From: Methylobacterium soli | GTDB lineage: Bacteria > Pseudomonadota > Alphaproteobacteria > Rhizobiales > Beijerinckiaceae | Direction of reading: 5' to 3' | NCBI RefSeq assembly: GCF_008806385.1 | Contig: NZ_VZZK01000003.1 | Location: 1 to 64,000 of the forward strand | DNA length: 64,000 bases | Program-made: the position numbers and the translations under genes | Shown: piece by piece, positions 35,241 through 43,814 of the stretch | How positions within the stretch are numbered: position 1 is the stretch's first letter | Layout: the number at the start of each line of letters is the position of its first letter | The notes under the pieces: generated by a model | Told to the model about the DNA's origin: nothing | The model's database searches: none | The model's input: only the letters and a program-made list of their open reading frames with translations

Positions 35241-35769
35241 TCATGCGTCCTGTGGACGGGGCGAGGTGGCACCCGCCTGCTGGTTGATCTCGCGGACTTG
35301 TGACGTCAGCGCGATTTGGTCGAGGCTGGAGATCGGCAAAGCAACAAAGGCTGCGATGCGATTTTTGAGGTAGCGCTGGGCGGTGACGAAGGCGGCCTTG
35401 CGCTCCATCTCCGAGCCCTCAACTGCAGCGGGGTCCTCGATGCCCCAAGTGTGCTGGTATCGGCTGACCGGGCCAGTAGGGGCAGGTTTCGCCCGCGGCG
35501 TTGTCACAGACGGTAAAGACGAAATCCATGACCGGCGCGTCGGGCTCTGCAAACTCGTCCCAGCTCTTGGAGCGCAACCCCTCAATCGGGTAGTCGGGCT
35601 CGCGCAGGACCTGCACGGCTATCGAGTTGAGGTCAGGTTTCGGCTGGCTGCCAGCCGAGAAAGCGCGGAAGCGGCCTTGACCCTCCTTGTTGAGCATGGC
35701 CTCGGCCAGGATCGAGCGGGCTGAGTTGCCCGTGCAGAGGAACAGGACGTTGTAGACGTGATCAGGCAT
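35241..35769 (-). pseudogene. arsC: Arsenate reductase (thioredoxin-type), frameshifted
   Basis: The first part starts MPDHVYNVLFLCTGNSARSI with the catalytic Cys-x5-Arg-like loop CTGNSARS, and includes SAGSQPKPDLNS and FVFTVCDNAAGETCPYWPGQ with the downstream redox Cys pair. The frame shifts near 35475, and the rest continues WGIEDPAAVEGSEMERKAAF to VREINQQAGATSP. The joined product would be about 176 residues, as for LMWP-fold arsenate reductases that reduce arsenate to arsenite. One base separates gene and dead gene, so sequence error is possible. Confidence 0.8.
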
Positions 35770-36083
35770 GAGCAAGGCCTCCCCGTCGGGTGCAGCACGC
35801 TGCCAATGCGGCGACCCGCCGGGGGACAGACATCCGGGTGGCCTTGGCAGCAATCACGCATCAGAAACGCATTAGGTCAGACAGGGCTGCGTAGATCGCG
35901 CTGTCGATGAACGAACTGGCTGGTTTACCGCTCAAGCCAAGATCAGCACGAGGCTGAACTGCGAATGCACTCGGTCGGCCTGCAGCGTCGGCGACAGAGG
36001 ATGCAAGTGCGGTGAAAGCCTTGCTGAGCGCCATGCGAGATCGTCTTCGTCGAGCACTCTGCTGCCGGGCTTGCCACAGGCTG
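35770..36083. other. Gap before IS21 remnant, no gene seen
   Basis: No coding frame recognised. Probably includes the old IS21 left end and rearranged DNA. Confidence 0.35.
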
Positions 36084-36660
36084 CGGCGCGAAGCGGATCG
36101 CGGCAGAGCTTGGCTGTTCGAAGAACACGGTGAAGCACTGGCTGCGACGGGGGGATTGGCGCCCCTGCGCGACGCTCTCGCGCTCGAAGCAGCTCGACGG
36201 CTTGGCCGACTGGCTGGCCGAGCGCTTCCGGCAGCATGCGGGCAACGCCGACGTCGTGCCCCAGGATCTGGCGAGCGAGAAGGGCCTCCATGTCAGCCTG
36301 CGCACGGTGGAGCTGGCGGTCGCGCCGTTGCGGCGGGATCTGGTGATCGCCGCGCGGGCGAGCGTGCGGTTCGAGACGCGGCCGGGCGAGCAGATGCAGA
36401 TCGACTTCGGCGAACGGCGCGTCGAGATCGGCGGCGTGCCGACCCGGGTTTCCCTGTTCGTGGCGACGCTCGGCTACTCGCGCCGCCTGCACGTGCGTGC
36501 CTTCGGCCACGAGCGGCAGGAGGACTGGTTTGCGGGGCTGGAGAGCGCCTTCCGGGCCTTCGGCGGCGTGCCGCACGAGGTGCTACTCGACAATGCCCGC
36601 GCCCTGGTGCTGCACCACGCCCCGGTCAGCCGCGAGGTCGTCCTGCACCCGCGCCTACAG
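36084..36660 (+). mobile_element. IS21-family IstA transposase, internal remnant
   Basis: The frame AKRIAAELGCSKNTVKHWLR is the helix-turn-helix of IstA, followed by RTVELAVAPLRRDLVIAARA, GEQMQIDFGERRVEIGGVPT (first Asp) and FGGVPHEVLLDNARALVLHH (second Asp). It breaks off at VSREVVLHPRLQ, before the final Glu, and the partner ATPase IstB is absent. The 5' start is also missing. A dead fragment of a Methylobacterium-type IS21. Confidence 0.8.
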
Positions 36661-36679
36661 ACAAAGGCTGAAAGGGCAA

Positions 36680-36706
36680 AGGAAAGCCCCGGCGCGAGGC
36701 CGGGGC
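36680..36706 (-). terminator. Rho-independent terminator of the 36742-36969 gene
   Basis: Arms GCCCCGGC and GCCGGGGC around a 5-base loop (36686-36706), read leftwards followed by a T-rich tract (TTTCCTTTGCCCTTT). It lies 36 bases after the stop codon of the small secreted protein gene. Confidence 0.75.
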
Positions 36707-36741
36707 GATGCCGAGAACGGACGACTACAGAACGGGTCGTC

Positions 36742-36969
36742 TTAGCGGGTTGAGGTCGCAGCTGCCTCAGCAACGACGCGTGGGTTCGTGGGGGCACGCG
36801 GGACCACAGACGGCGTCGTCGTCAGCTCGGAGGCCGGGCGCACGGCTGCCGTGGCTCGGGCCTGCTCACGGTAGAGCGGCGGAGTGAGATGAATGCGGTC
36901 ATCCGCCATCACAGTGCCGGTCAGAGTGGCGGATGCCAGAACAGCGAGAACGAGAGAACGAAAGGTCAT
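36742..36969 (-). CDS. Small secreted protein
   Basis: A 75-residue protein with a signal peptide MTFRSLVLAVLASATLTGTV cut after VMA, then a short Ala/Pro/Thr-rich mature part of about 52 residues (DDRIHLTPPLYREQARATAA). The start has a clear ribosome site (GGAG, 8 bases upstream) and the gene ends in a terminator, so it is a real single gene. Function unknown; no cysteines and no motif in the mature part. It looks intrinsically disordered. Confidence 0.7.
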   Translation of the reverse strand: MTFRSLVLAVLASATLTGTVMADDRIHLTPPLYREQARATAAVRPASELTTTPSVVPRAPTNPRVVAEAAATSTR

Positions 36970-37163
36970 CGAAGTTCTCCAAGGTTTCTGAGCGGTCGGA
37001 GCGTGGGATCCTTGAGAGGGCCACTGCCTTGGCTCATTGCGATATGGTTGATATAAACCTTTCAGCGCCGGTCACCGTGCGTCGGCGCACTTGAGTTGAT
37101 ACCAACCTGGTTGACGGTGATGTGCCTTCTCAGTTCGTCTGCTGCTGGGCACGGCTGCAGGCG

Positions 37164-37416
37164 CCCAACTGGATCATCCAAGAGATGGATGAGCGCGGCG
37201 CAGCCGTCGTCATCTCTCCGCATCCCAAGCGTCGTGAACCCCGCGAGATTGATCGCGATCTCTACACATGGTGTCACCTTGTCGAGAAATTCTTCGCCAG
37301 GCTCAAAGAATTCAAGCGCATTGCCATGCGCGCCGACAAGACTGACCAGAACTTTACTGCTTTGATCTACCTCCGTGCGCCGTCATCAACTCACGTTGAA
37401 TCTCGACAAGCCCTAG
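37164..37416 (+). mobile_element. IS5-family (IS427-like) remnant, 3' end
   Basis: This 253-bp stretch is nearly identical to the 3' end of the complete element at 62366-63198 (MDERGAAVVISPHPKRREPR, IDRDLYTWCHLVEKFF) and ends with the same border CAAGCCCTAG. The 5' two thirds and the first catalytic Asp are missing; the left junction is at about 37164. Confidence 0.85.
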
Positions 37417-37452
37417 ACGTCAGTGGCCCAGATCGGAACACAAATGCGGGCA

Positions 37453-38526
37453 TCAACCTGCGGCTGCAGCCTGCCTCCGTTTCCCGAAGAGGTGTGTAAG
37501 ATCAGTACGGCCGCGGAGTTGGTGTCTGCCCAAGTCGTGAAACTCCGCGACAAGTGCCTCTGCACCCTCTCGCTCCAGCAGCGCGACGAAGGACTTGGTG
37601 ACGAGCACGGAGGCATCGAGTTGTCTGGTGAATGCCTCGACCCGGCAAGCGACGTTAACCGCATCGCCGAACGTGGTCAGCTCGAGGCGCTGCTCTGAGC
37701 CGACATCAGCCTGAACGACGTCGCCGTAGTGGATGCCAACCCCAACCTGGATCTTCAGAGATCCCTTTCGGCCTGCGCGGGTGTTCCAGGTTTCGACCAC
37801 CTCCAGAATCTCGAGCGCGCATAGGGCGGCGTTGGTTCCATCGCTCTGGGAAGGGAAGGGCAGCCCAAAAACGGCCATCACACCATCGCCGGTGAACTTG
37901 TCTATCGTTCCGTTCCGAGCGAACACGCAGTCGCCGAGGATCTTCAGGATGTCGCGGAGCATCTCGACGACGGCCTCCGGGGACATGCGGTCGCAATACG
38001 ACGTGAAGCCCACCATGTCGACGAACATGATCGAGGCAGATTGGTGGCGCGACTGGGACAACGGAACGTCCGCTTCCGCAATCTGATCGACCAGCTGTGG
38101 AGAGAAGAAGCGCGAAAGATTGGCTTGCCGTCTTTCCGTTTGGCGTAGCGTATATGTCGTTGATACGACCTTCATGACGAGCATGGCCGTGATCAGAATG
38201 GACAAAATGCTGACCAGCATTCGGATGGAGGCCGCCGGTTCGGCTTCGCCCCCATGGGTGATTGCATAGCTGAGGAGGGTCAGGGCTACGCAGGCGCCCG
38301 TCACGATGACGACGTAGGATCGACGGTATAGCGTCACTGTCGTCAGCACGACGAGAACGTACAGAACGGCGACTGCATCCCGCACAGACACCCAAGTGTC
38401 CAAAGCGAACACTGTCAGCGCCGCAAGGGCTGCGGCCGTCAGGATTATGGTGGAGTTGGTATCACTCGCGGCCGAGCCACTCCGTTCGTTCGATCCATCG
38501 CGGCACCAATCCGACGACATGATCAT
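37453..38526 (-). CDS. Membrane-bound class III adenylate/guanylate cyclase
   Basis: A 357-residue protein. Residues about 15-135 hold five hydrophobic helices; a short linker (LRQTERRQANLSRFFSPQLV, the usual link region) leads to a class III catalytic domain of about 190 residues with SIMFVDMVGFTSYCDRMSPE (metal Asp), FTGDGVMAVFGLPFPSQSDG (second Asp region) and FGDAVNVACRVEAFTRQLDA (substrate-site residues). It would make cAMP or cGMP from the triphosphate. The ATG at 38526 follows GGGGAG. It could supply the cAMP for the MscS-cNMP channel at 23.1-24.6 kb; this is speculation. Confidence 0.88.
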   Translation of the reverse strand: MIMSSDWCRDGSNERSGSAASDTNSTIILTAAALAALTVFALDTWVSVRDAVAVLYVLVVLTTVTLYRRSYVVIVTGACVALTLLSYAITHGGEAEPAASIRMLVSILSILITAMLVMKVVSTTYTLRQTERRQANLSRFFSPQLVDQIAEADVPLSQSRHQSASIMFVDMVGFTSYCDRMSPEAVVEMLRDILKILGDCVFARNGTIDKFTGDGVMAVFGLPFPSQSDGTNAALCALEILEVVETWNTRAGRKGSLKIQVGVGIHYGDVVQADVGSEQRLELTTFGDAVNVACRVEAFTRQLDASVLVTKSFVALLEREGAEALVAEFHDLGRHQLRGRTDLTHLFGKRRQAAAAG

Positions 38527-39019
38527 GTGCTTCGACTCCCCTACTCTGGAGGAGCAATCGCTCCGAGTCTCCGACTGGGCGGCCGAGATGCCGAAGTTTC
38601 GCATGCAGGAGGAAACCGCCTCAGCTGAACGGAATTGTACGGCGCATGATGGCCGTTTCCAGTGATGACCAAGGAAGGTCCGCAAGATTTCCAAGAGCCT
38701 GGCCGACGTCTGCGGAAGGGCTCTACAGCGAAAGGCTGCCGGTTCTCCACGCTGCCTTGCCCGGTTGGCGCCGGCGTCCAACTGTTAAAGCGGACCACCT
38801 TGTGGGACCGGTGAACTCCCAAGAGGGACATCCAGTTCGACCAAGTCTCTCCTGGCCAACTGCACTCGGTGCGTTCTCAAAGCTCCGCGCAGTATCATGC
38901 GCCCTCGGCAAGCGATGCGCAACCTACTGGCGTATCGTGCTTTTTTACCTCCGGCCGCACCCTGCGTAATCGAAACCAAGGTTTCTTATTGGACCGTCGT
39001 GTACGCTGCCGAGCGGCGG
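38527..39019. other. Gap between cyclase and bdhA, no gene seen
   Basis: Short frames of low quality only. The cyclase gene promoter should lie in its left part. Confidence 0.35.
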
Positions 39020-39805
39020 CTACTCCGCCGTCCATCCTCCGTCCATGGACAGGTTCGCTCCGGTGATCTGGCTTGCCGCATCCGAGCACAGGAAGGTTGC
39101 GAGCGCGGCGACCTGATCGACCGTGACGAACTGCTTGGTCGGCTGGGCCTGCAGGAGCACGTCATTGATCACCTGCTCCTTGGTCAGCCCGCGCGCCCTC
39201 ATGGTGTCGGGGATCTGGGCCTCGACCAGAGGCGTCCAGACGTAGCCCGGCGAGATGCAATTCACGGTGATCTTGTGCGTTGCCAGTTCGAGGGCGGCCG
39301 TCTTGGTCAGGCCGGCGATCCCGTGCTTGGCCGCCACATAGGCGGCCTTGAACGGCGAGGCGACGAGCGAGTGCGCCGAGGCCGTGTTGATGATCCGGCC
39401 CCAGCCCCGCGCCTTCATGCCGGGGATTGCCGCCCGCATGGTGTGGAAGGCCGAGGACAGGTTGATGGCGATGATCTGATCCCACTTCTCCGGCGGGAAC
39501 TCCTCGATGGGGGCGACGAACTGGATGCCGGCGTTGTTCACGAGCACGTCAATCGCGCCGACGCGTGCCTCCGCCTCGCGCACCATCGCGGCGATCTCGT
39601 CGGGCTTCGTCATGTCGGCCGCCGAGTAGGCCGCCTTGACGCCGAACTCGGCCTCGATGGCGGATCGCTCGCGCTCAATCTCGTCCGGCTTGCCGAAGCC
39701 GTTGAGGACGACGTTGGCACCGTCCTTGGCGAATGAATGGGCGATGGCCAGCCCGATGCCGCTGGTCGAGCCGGTCACGAGGGCAGTCTTGGATTTAAGG
39801 GACAT
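39020..39805 (-). CDS. bdhA: 3-hydroxybutyrate dehydrogenase
   Basis: A 261-residue short-chain dehydrogenase. It shows TGSTSGIGLAIAHSFAKDGA (NAD-binding), NNAGIQFVAPIEEFPPEKWD, and the catalytic Ser-Tyr-Lys in SAHSLVASPFKAAYVAAKHG. QTKQFVTVDQVAALATFLCS and SMDGGWTAE close the chain as in BdhA proteins. It oxidises 3-hydroxybutyrate to acetoacetate in PHB/ketone-body breakdown. The next upstream gene on this strand is acetoacetate decarboxylase, which supports the assignment. Confidence 0.92.
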   Translation of the reverse strand: MSLKSKTALVTGSTSGIGLAIAHSFAKDGANVVLNGFGKPDEIERERSAIEAEFGVKAAYSAADMTKPDEIAAMVREAEARVGAIDVLVNNAGIQFVAPIEEFPPEKWDQIIAINLSSAFHTMRAAIPGMKARGWGRIINTASAHSLVASPFKAAYVAAKHGIAGLTKTAALELATHKITVNCISPGYVWTPLVEAQIPDTMRARGLTKEQVINDVLLQAQPTKQFVTVDQVAALATFLCSDAASQITGANLSMDGGWTAE

Positions 39806-39853
39806 GGGAAGCTCCAGGTTCGATCAATTGGGACAGGGCGTGCCGCCGCCCCG

Positions 39854-40597
39854 TCAGCCCAGGTAATCGTGCAGCACCTCGCCGTAGGGCAGCGTGAAGT
39901 CGACGACCTGGTGCCGGCCGCCGACGATGCGGCGCACCGGCAGGTCGGCCACGCGGCAGTTGACATGCGGGATGAGGTGGAGCCGGGCCTCACCCTCCCA
40001 GGCGCCATGCACCGTCACATCCCGCAGCTGGTAGCCGACGAGCTGAGCGACCTTCACGCCGCCGTCGACGTCGGGGATGAGCTTCAGATTGACGTTGAGG
40101 TGGCCGATGCCCTCGCGAACCTTGTCGAGTTGGTCCTCCAGGCTGCGGTGCTTGTAGGTCATCGTGCCCATCGCCACCCGCTCGCCGTCGTAGTGCAGGG
40201 TGCCCGTGAGCGTGTCCTTGGTCACCGCCAGCCTCGGCACGCCGTACTTCTTCGGAAATCCCCAGATCTCGCGCCCCGCCGTGATGGGCGGCTCGTCGTC
40301 GAGGTACATCTGGACCGAGAAGTTGCAGGGCTGGCCCTTGTAGGTCGCGACGATGGCCGAGCCGCTCTCCTCGTAGTCGCCGAAGCCGGAGGAGTCCGGC
40401 ATCTTCATCCACTCGTAGAAGGCGAGGTTTCCCGGCGCGGGTTCGAGCGGCTCGGGCAGGGCTGCGCGCAACGCCTCCGGGTCGGTCTCGTACGTGATGA
40501 TCAGGTACTCGCGCCGGACGAAGCGGTAGGGCCCGCGCGGGTAGCTCGGGCTGAACGCCGGCATCGAGGGGGCACTCAGGATGTCTTCACGGGTCAT
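39854..40597 (-). CDS. adc: Acetoacetate decarboxylase
   Basis: A 247-residue decarboxylase that turns acetoacetate into acetone and carbon dioxide by a Schiff base. The active lysine motif GREIWGFPKKYGV gives Lys116 with the neighbouring Lys117; GFGDYEESGSAIVATYKGQP and YQLRDVTVHGAWEG complete the family. ATG at 40597 is chosen since MTREDILSAPSMPAFSPSYP is the standard start. It lies 48 bases upstream of bdhA and 31 bases after the patatin gene, forming a three-gene ketone-body set. Confidence 0.92.
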   Translation of the reverse strand: MTREDILSAPSMPAFSPSYPRGPYRFVRREYLIITYETDPEALRAALPEPLEPAPGNLAFYEWMKMPDSSGFGDYEESGSAIVATYKGQPCNFSVQMYLDDEPPITAGREIWGFPKKYGVPRLAVTKDTLTGTLHYDGERVAMGTMTYKHRSLEDQLDKVREGIGHLNVNLKLIPDVDGGVKVAQLVGYQLRDVTVHGAWEGEARLHLIPHVNCRVADLPVRRIVGGRHQVVDFTLPYGEVLHDYLG

Positions 40598-40628
40598 GTC
40601 TTGCTGTCTCCTGTCGTGTGGTCGCCAC

Positions 40629-41780
40629 TCAGTCGCGGGCATCGCGGGTCAGGTCGAAGACGCTGAGGCCGTCTTCCTCGCGCGCATGATCCATCCAGCC
40701 GCGCTGACGGAACGCGCGCCGGACGTCCGCGCGGCCGGCGGCCCAGTGCTCCAGCATGGTCTGGCGCGAGAACTCGTAGTCCTTCGCGTTGCCCTCGTAG
40801 TTCTTGCGCCGGTAGATCACCTGCATGATCGTCACCGCGTTCTCATGCGTGACCTCGGACAGGAAGGCCGTGTCGGGGTCCTGGCGAAGCTCCGGCGGCA
40901 GCTTCTCGGCCAGGCGCCGAAAGGCAGCCTTGGCCTTGCGGAGGCGCATGGCCGTATCGGTGTTGAGGCGGGTGCGGCTTGAGTAGCGGATGTCCTTCTC
41001 GCGCTCGGCGGCCTCGACCAGGGTGCGCGGCATCGGTCCCCGGGCCGAGAACAGGTCGACTTGGAAGATCTTGAGATCCTTGGTGGACTCTTGGTCGAGG
41101 ACGTATTCAAGCGGCGTGTTCGAGACGAGGCCGCCGTCCCAATAGTGCTCGCCGTCAATCTCGACCGGCGGGAAACCCGGTGGCAGCGCGCCGGAGGCCA
41201 TGATGTGCTCGGGCCCGATCCGGTCGTGCGCATTGTCGAAGTAGACGAAGTTGCCCGTGCGTACGTTGACCGCACCGACGCTCAGGCGGATCTCCCGAGC
41301 ATTGATGCGGTCGAAGTCCACCAGTGTTTCCAGCGTGGCCTTCAGCGAGGCGGTGTCGTAGTAGCTCAGGGCCTGGGGAGCGCCCGGCGGGTAGAACAGC
41401 GCCGGTGGCCATCGCGGCGTGAAGAAGCCCGGGACCCCGAAGCTCGCGATCAGCGCGGCGCTGGCTTCGTTGAACCAGGCCCGCGCCCGCTCGCCGGGCA
41501 CGAGTGGCTCCCCCTGAACGCCAGAGGAGACCCTCTCCCAGAAGGTTCGCAGCCGCTCGGCACGCTGGTCTGGTGGGTTGCCGGCGATGAGGGCGGCATT
41601 GATGGCGCCGATCGAGATGCCGGCGACCCAGTCCGGCGAATGACCGTCTTCGCAGAGCCCTTCGTAGACCCCGGCTTGGTAGGAACCCAGCGCTCCCCCG
41701 CCTTGCAGCACCAGCGCGGTGCATTCAGAGCGGAGACGTGGTTCCGCGACTGTGACACGAGGCTGGATTTCAGCATTCAT
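40629..41780 (-). CDS. Patatin-like phospholipase with DUF3734 domain
   Basis: A 383-residue serine hydrolase. The oxyanion loop VLQGGGALGSYQAGVYEGLC begins at residue 24, the nucleophile elbow GISIG has Ser56, and the Asp lies in HYWDGGLVSNTPLEYV. The last 150 residues are the DUF3734 extension. This combination is regularly found next to 3-hydroxybutyrate dehydrogenase genes, possibly in PHB or lipid mobilisation. The gene heads the operon with adc and bdhA. No signal peptide, so it acts inside the cell. Confidence 0.92.
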   Translation of the reverse strand: MNAEIQPRVTVAEPRLRSECTALVLQGGGALGSYQAGVYEGLCEDGHSPDWVAGISIGAINAALIAGNPPDQRAERLRTFWERVSSGVQGEPLVPGERARAWFNEASAALIASFGVPGFFTPRWPPALFYPPGAPQALSYYDTASLKATLETLVDFDRINAREIRLSVGAVNVRTGNFVYFDNAHDRIGPEHIMASGALPPGFPPVEIDGEHYWDGGLVSNTPLEYVLDQESTKDLKIFQVDLFSARGPMPRTLVEAAEREKDIRYSSRTRLNTDTAMRLRKAKAAFRRLAEKLPPELRQDPDTAFLSEVTHENAVTIMQVIYRRKNYEGNAKDYEFSRQTMLEHWAAGRADVRRAFRQRGWMDHAREEDGLSVFDLTRDARD

Positions 41781-41877
41781 GGCATGCTTTCCCTCTCATA
41801 GGCTCGCCGGATGCCTCGGCCTAATTGGCGCATGGGCGCTGCCTCCGCCGATCTCACTGGCATAATGGCGAGAGCGC

Positions 41878-42273
41878 TCAGCCCCGCCGCTCGGCGTCCC
41901 AGCGGCCGCCGCAGGGGCTGGACCCGGCCGTCGTCCAAGTGCCGTTGCCGTAACCCTCGGAGAGGCGGCCGACCACGCGTGCAGAGTCGCTGCCGCGAGA
42001 AATCACGGCCCGGACGGCCCCGTTCGGCTGGACGCCCCCGGACACGGTGAAGTCGTTGCCGCCAGCGTAGCGGGCTTGACTATTCTCGATCACGATCCCG
42101 TACCGGTAGGCGCGGTCGCAGGTGCCCATCTCGGTAATCACCTCGACGCTCCACTTCCCGTCATAGCGTTTCGGCTTCCCGGTGCCGCTGGCCGCGAGAA
42201 CAGGGATTCCCGTGCCGCCCAAGAGGACGACGGAGATGGCGGACAGTGCAATGGCGGACAGCTTGCCTGACAT
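41878..42273 (-). CDS. Secreted hypothetical protein ('heme utilization'-like short protein)
   Basis: A 131-residue protein with a signal peptide (residues 1-27, cut after LAA) and a mature domain YDGKWSVEVITEMGTCDRAY, then DFTVSGGVQPNGAVRAVISR and the end WTTAGSSPCGGRWDAERRG with a Cys pair. This W/C-rich fold is common in Rhizobiales and is often loosely annotated as large exoprotein or heme utilization; real function is unknown to me. The frame stays open upstream to 42495 through two more hydrophobic helices, so a longer chain of 205 residues is possible; the internal ATG at 42273 with GAGG is preferred. Confidence 0.7.
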   Translation of the reverse strand: MSGKLSAIALSAISVVLLGGTGIPVLAASGTGKPKRYDGKWSVEVITEMGTCDRAYRYGIVIENSQARYAGGNDFTVSGGVQPNGAVRAVISRGSDSARVVGRLSEGYGNGTWTTAGSSPCGGRWDAERRG

Positions 42274-42519
42274 GTGACCTCGATCCCCTTCACCAGCTTG
42301 CGACGGTTCTGGAGCGCCTCTAGGGCGCAATCCCTGCCAGGAGGTGGGACGCACGAAGCCCTTAAGGCTTGAGAGCGTGATCACACAGCAGAGGCCAAGT
42401 AGGAACAGACAGCCGAGGAAGGCCGCCGGGCGGCCTCTGGAGGCCAGCACAGCTACTACCAGCACGAACACTAAGAGGCCGGTTAGAACGGACATGGATA
42501 TTTCCTGCTAAGTGGTGGC

Positions 42520-42840
42520 TTACGCCACCCTCCCGTCGGCCTCGACGTCCTCACCTTCCGCGCCCCGGATGACGGAGAGTGCGACGTGGTACGCATGGGG
42601 CAGCTCGCCGGTGCGCGGCTCGTGCCCGCGGTTGCTCTCGGCCTCGGCTAGGAAGTCCCGCATCAGGAGCTTCAAGGTGCTGAGCAAGTCAGGCGCGTGG
42701 GCGATAAGCCGCCCGTTCGCTTCTTGCCGCTCGTAGGCGGCGACCTGATGCACGGGGAGCCGGGCGATGGCTCGGCCGTCGGATCCAAACACCCGGCCAA
42801 GGCGGGCCTGCCAAGGCCCGGGGGTGAAGTGTACGGTCAT
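42520..42840 (-). CDS. Hypothetical protein, phage/accessory type
   Basis: A 106-residue soluble protein (TPGPWQARLGRVFGSDGRAI, VAAYERQEANGRLIAHAPDL, LSTLKLLMRDFLAEAESNRG). Strong ribosome site (AGGAG, 7 bases). The first lines, HFTPGPW...NARLIAHAPDLL, resemble small phage-borne proteins of unknown role that accompany DNA-metabolism genes. No catalytic motif recognised. Codon use fits the surrounding genome. Confidence 0.6.
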   Translation of the reverse strand: MTVHFTPGPWQARLGRVFGSDGRAIARLPVHQVAAYERQEANGRLIAHAPDLLSTLKLLMRDFLAEAESNRGHEPRTGELPHAYHVALSVIRGAEGEDVEADGRVA

Positions 42841-43319
42841 GGTAATCTCCTGCTGGCGCTACGCGCGCCCTGAGCCGGCTTCACCGGGAGCCGGCCGCGA
42901 ACATGAGGGCGGCTTCGGAGGCGGATGTTATTAATCTACGCCGGGCCGGCGCCCCGAAAATCAGACGCTCGGTTAGTCAACCCATACGTTCGCATGGTGA
43001 TCGTCAACTATAGTGCTTCTTCTGGGCCTGATGGGGTCGATCCGGCCCATCCTGCTCCCGCGGGAGCGTTTGCGACAGGCCCGCTCAGGCCAGGGGATAC
43101 GACCTTCTGAGAGCGTGCGGCGCACCCCGGGAGCAAGCTTTGGCTGCGTTGCCTGAGTCGGCCGCCCGTTCGGGATTGAGAGATGCGGAAGGTTGGTGGC
43201 TGGCGGTCTACCGGACGTCCTAACGGACACTTATGAGATCGCGCAGGCTTCCCGCTCGAATCCTTATGCGGCCTGTCACACGTTAGGCTCGCAGTTCCCA
43301 GAGGATCGCGCGAACCCCT
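42841..43319. other. Gap, no gene seen
   Basis: Apparent small frames have no family resemblance. The sequence leads into the CYTH remnant at 43320. Confidence 0.35.
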
Positions 43320-43536
43320 GACCCGCCACCGTGTCGAGCACGCCGGCCCTGATTGGGACGTGGACGGTTTCGGCGGCAACCTAGCCGGGTTGATCCTGGC
43401 AGTGATCGAGCCTCCCCACGAAGACCAGCCTGTGGTTCTACCGTCCTGGATCGGGCCCGAGGTGACGACTGATGAGCGGTACCGCAACTCCCGCCACGCG
43501 GCACAAGCGCTGGTTCCGGTTCTTCTGGCTGCCTGA
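43320..43536 (+). pseudogene. CYTH-domain protein, C-terminal remnant
   Basis: The frame WDVDGFGGNLAGLILAVIEP then VLPSWIGPEVTTDERYRNSR resembles the end of CYTH/class-IV-cyclase-like (CyaB/thiamine-triphosphatase) proteins with their FEGANAGLVIAEIEL and GPEVTGDRRYYNSNLA motifs. It ends at a stop at 43534-43536; the N-terminal ExExK motif is not present. Call is moderate as the match is short. Confidence 0.45.
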
Positions 43537-43814
43537 GGAACGTACTGAGGCTTGTCACGCCGCTGCGGCAGCCTCGTGAGCATCCCTGAACCGCTGGTAC
43601 ATCAGGCGGTACTCTGTAGGGATGTCGCGCATCGAAATCATCCCGACGACCCGAAGCCGTGGTTCCCGTGATAGAATTCTATGACGGCGCGATCTCGGCG
43701 GCCTGACAAACTGGTATCCGACCCAACCATTTGAGAGGCTGTGTGTTGCAGGATCCTGTCGCCGGTATGGCTATCGCATGACAGATCCGAATCGGTCTCT
43801 CGGAGCGGCCCGTC

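Noticed and set aside
43556..43642. 28-residue minus-strand frame (MISMRDIPTEYRLMYQRFRD...)
   Set aside because: Looks gene-like but has no clear ribosome site or homologue known to me; too short to support.
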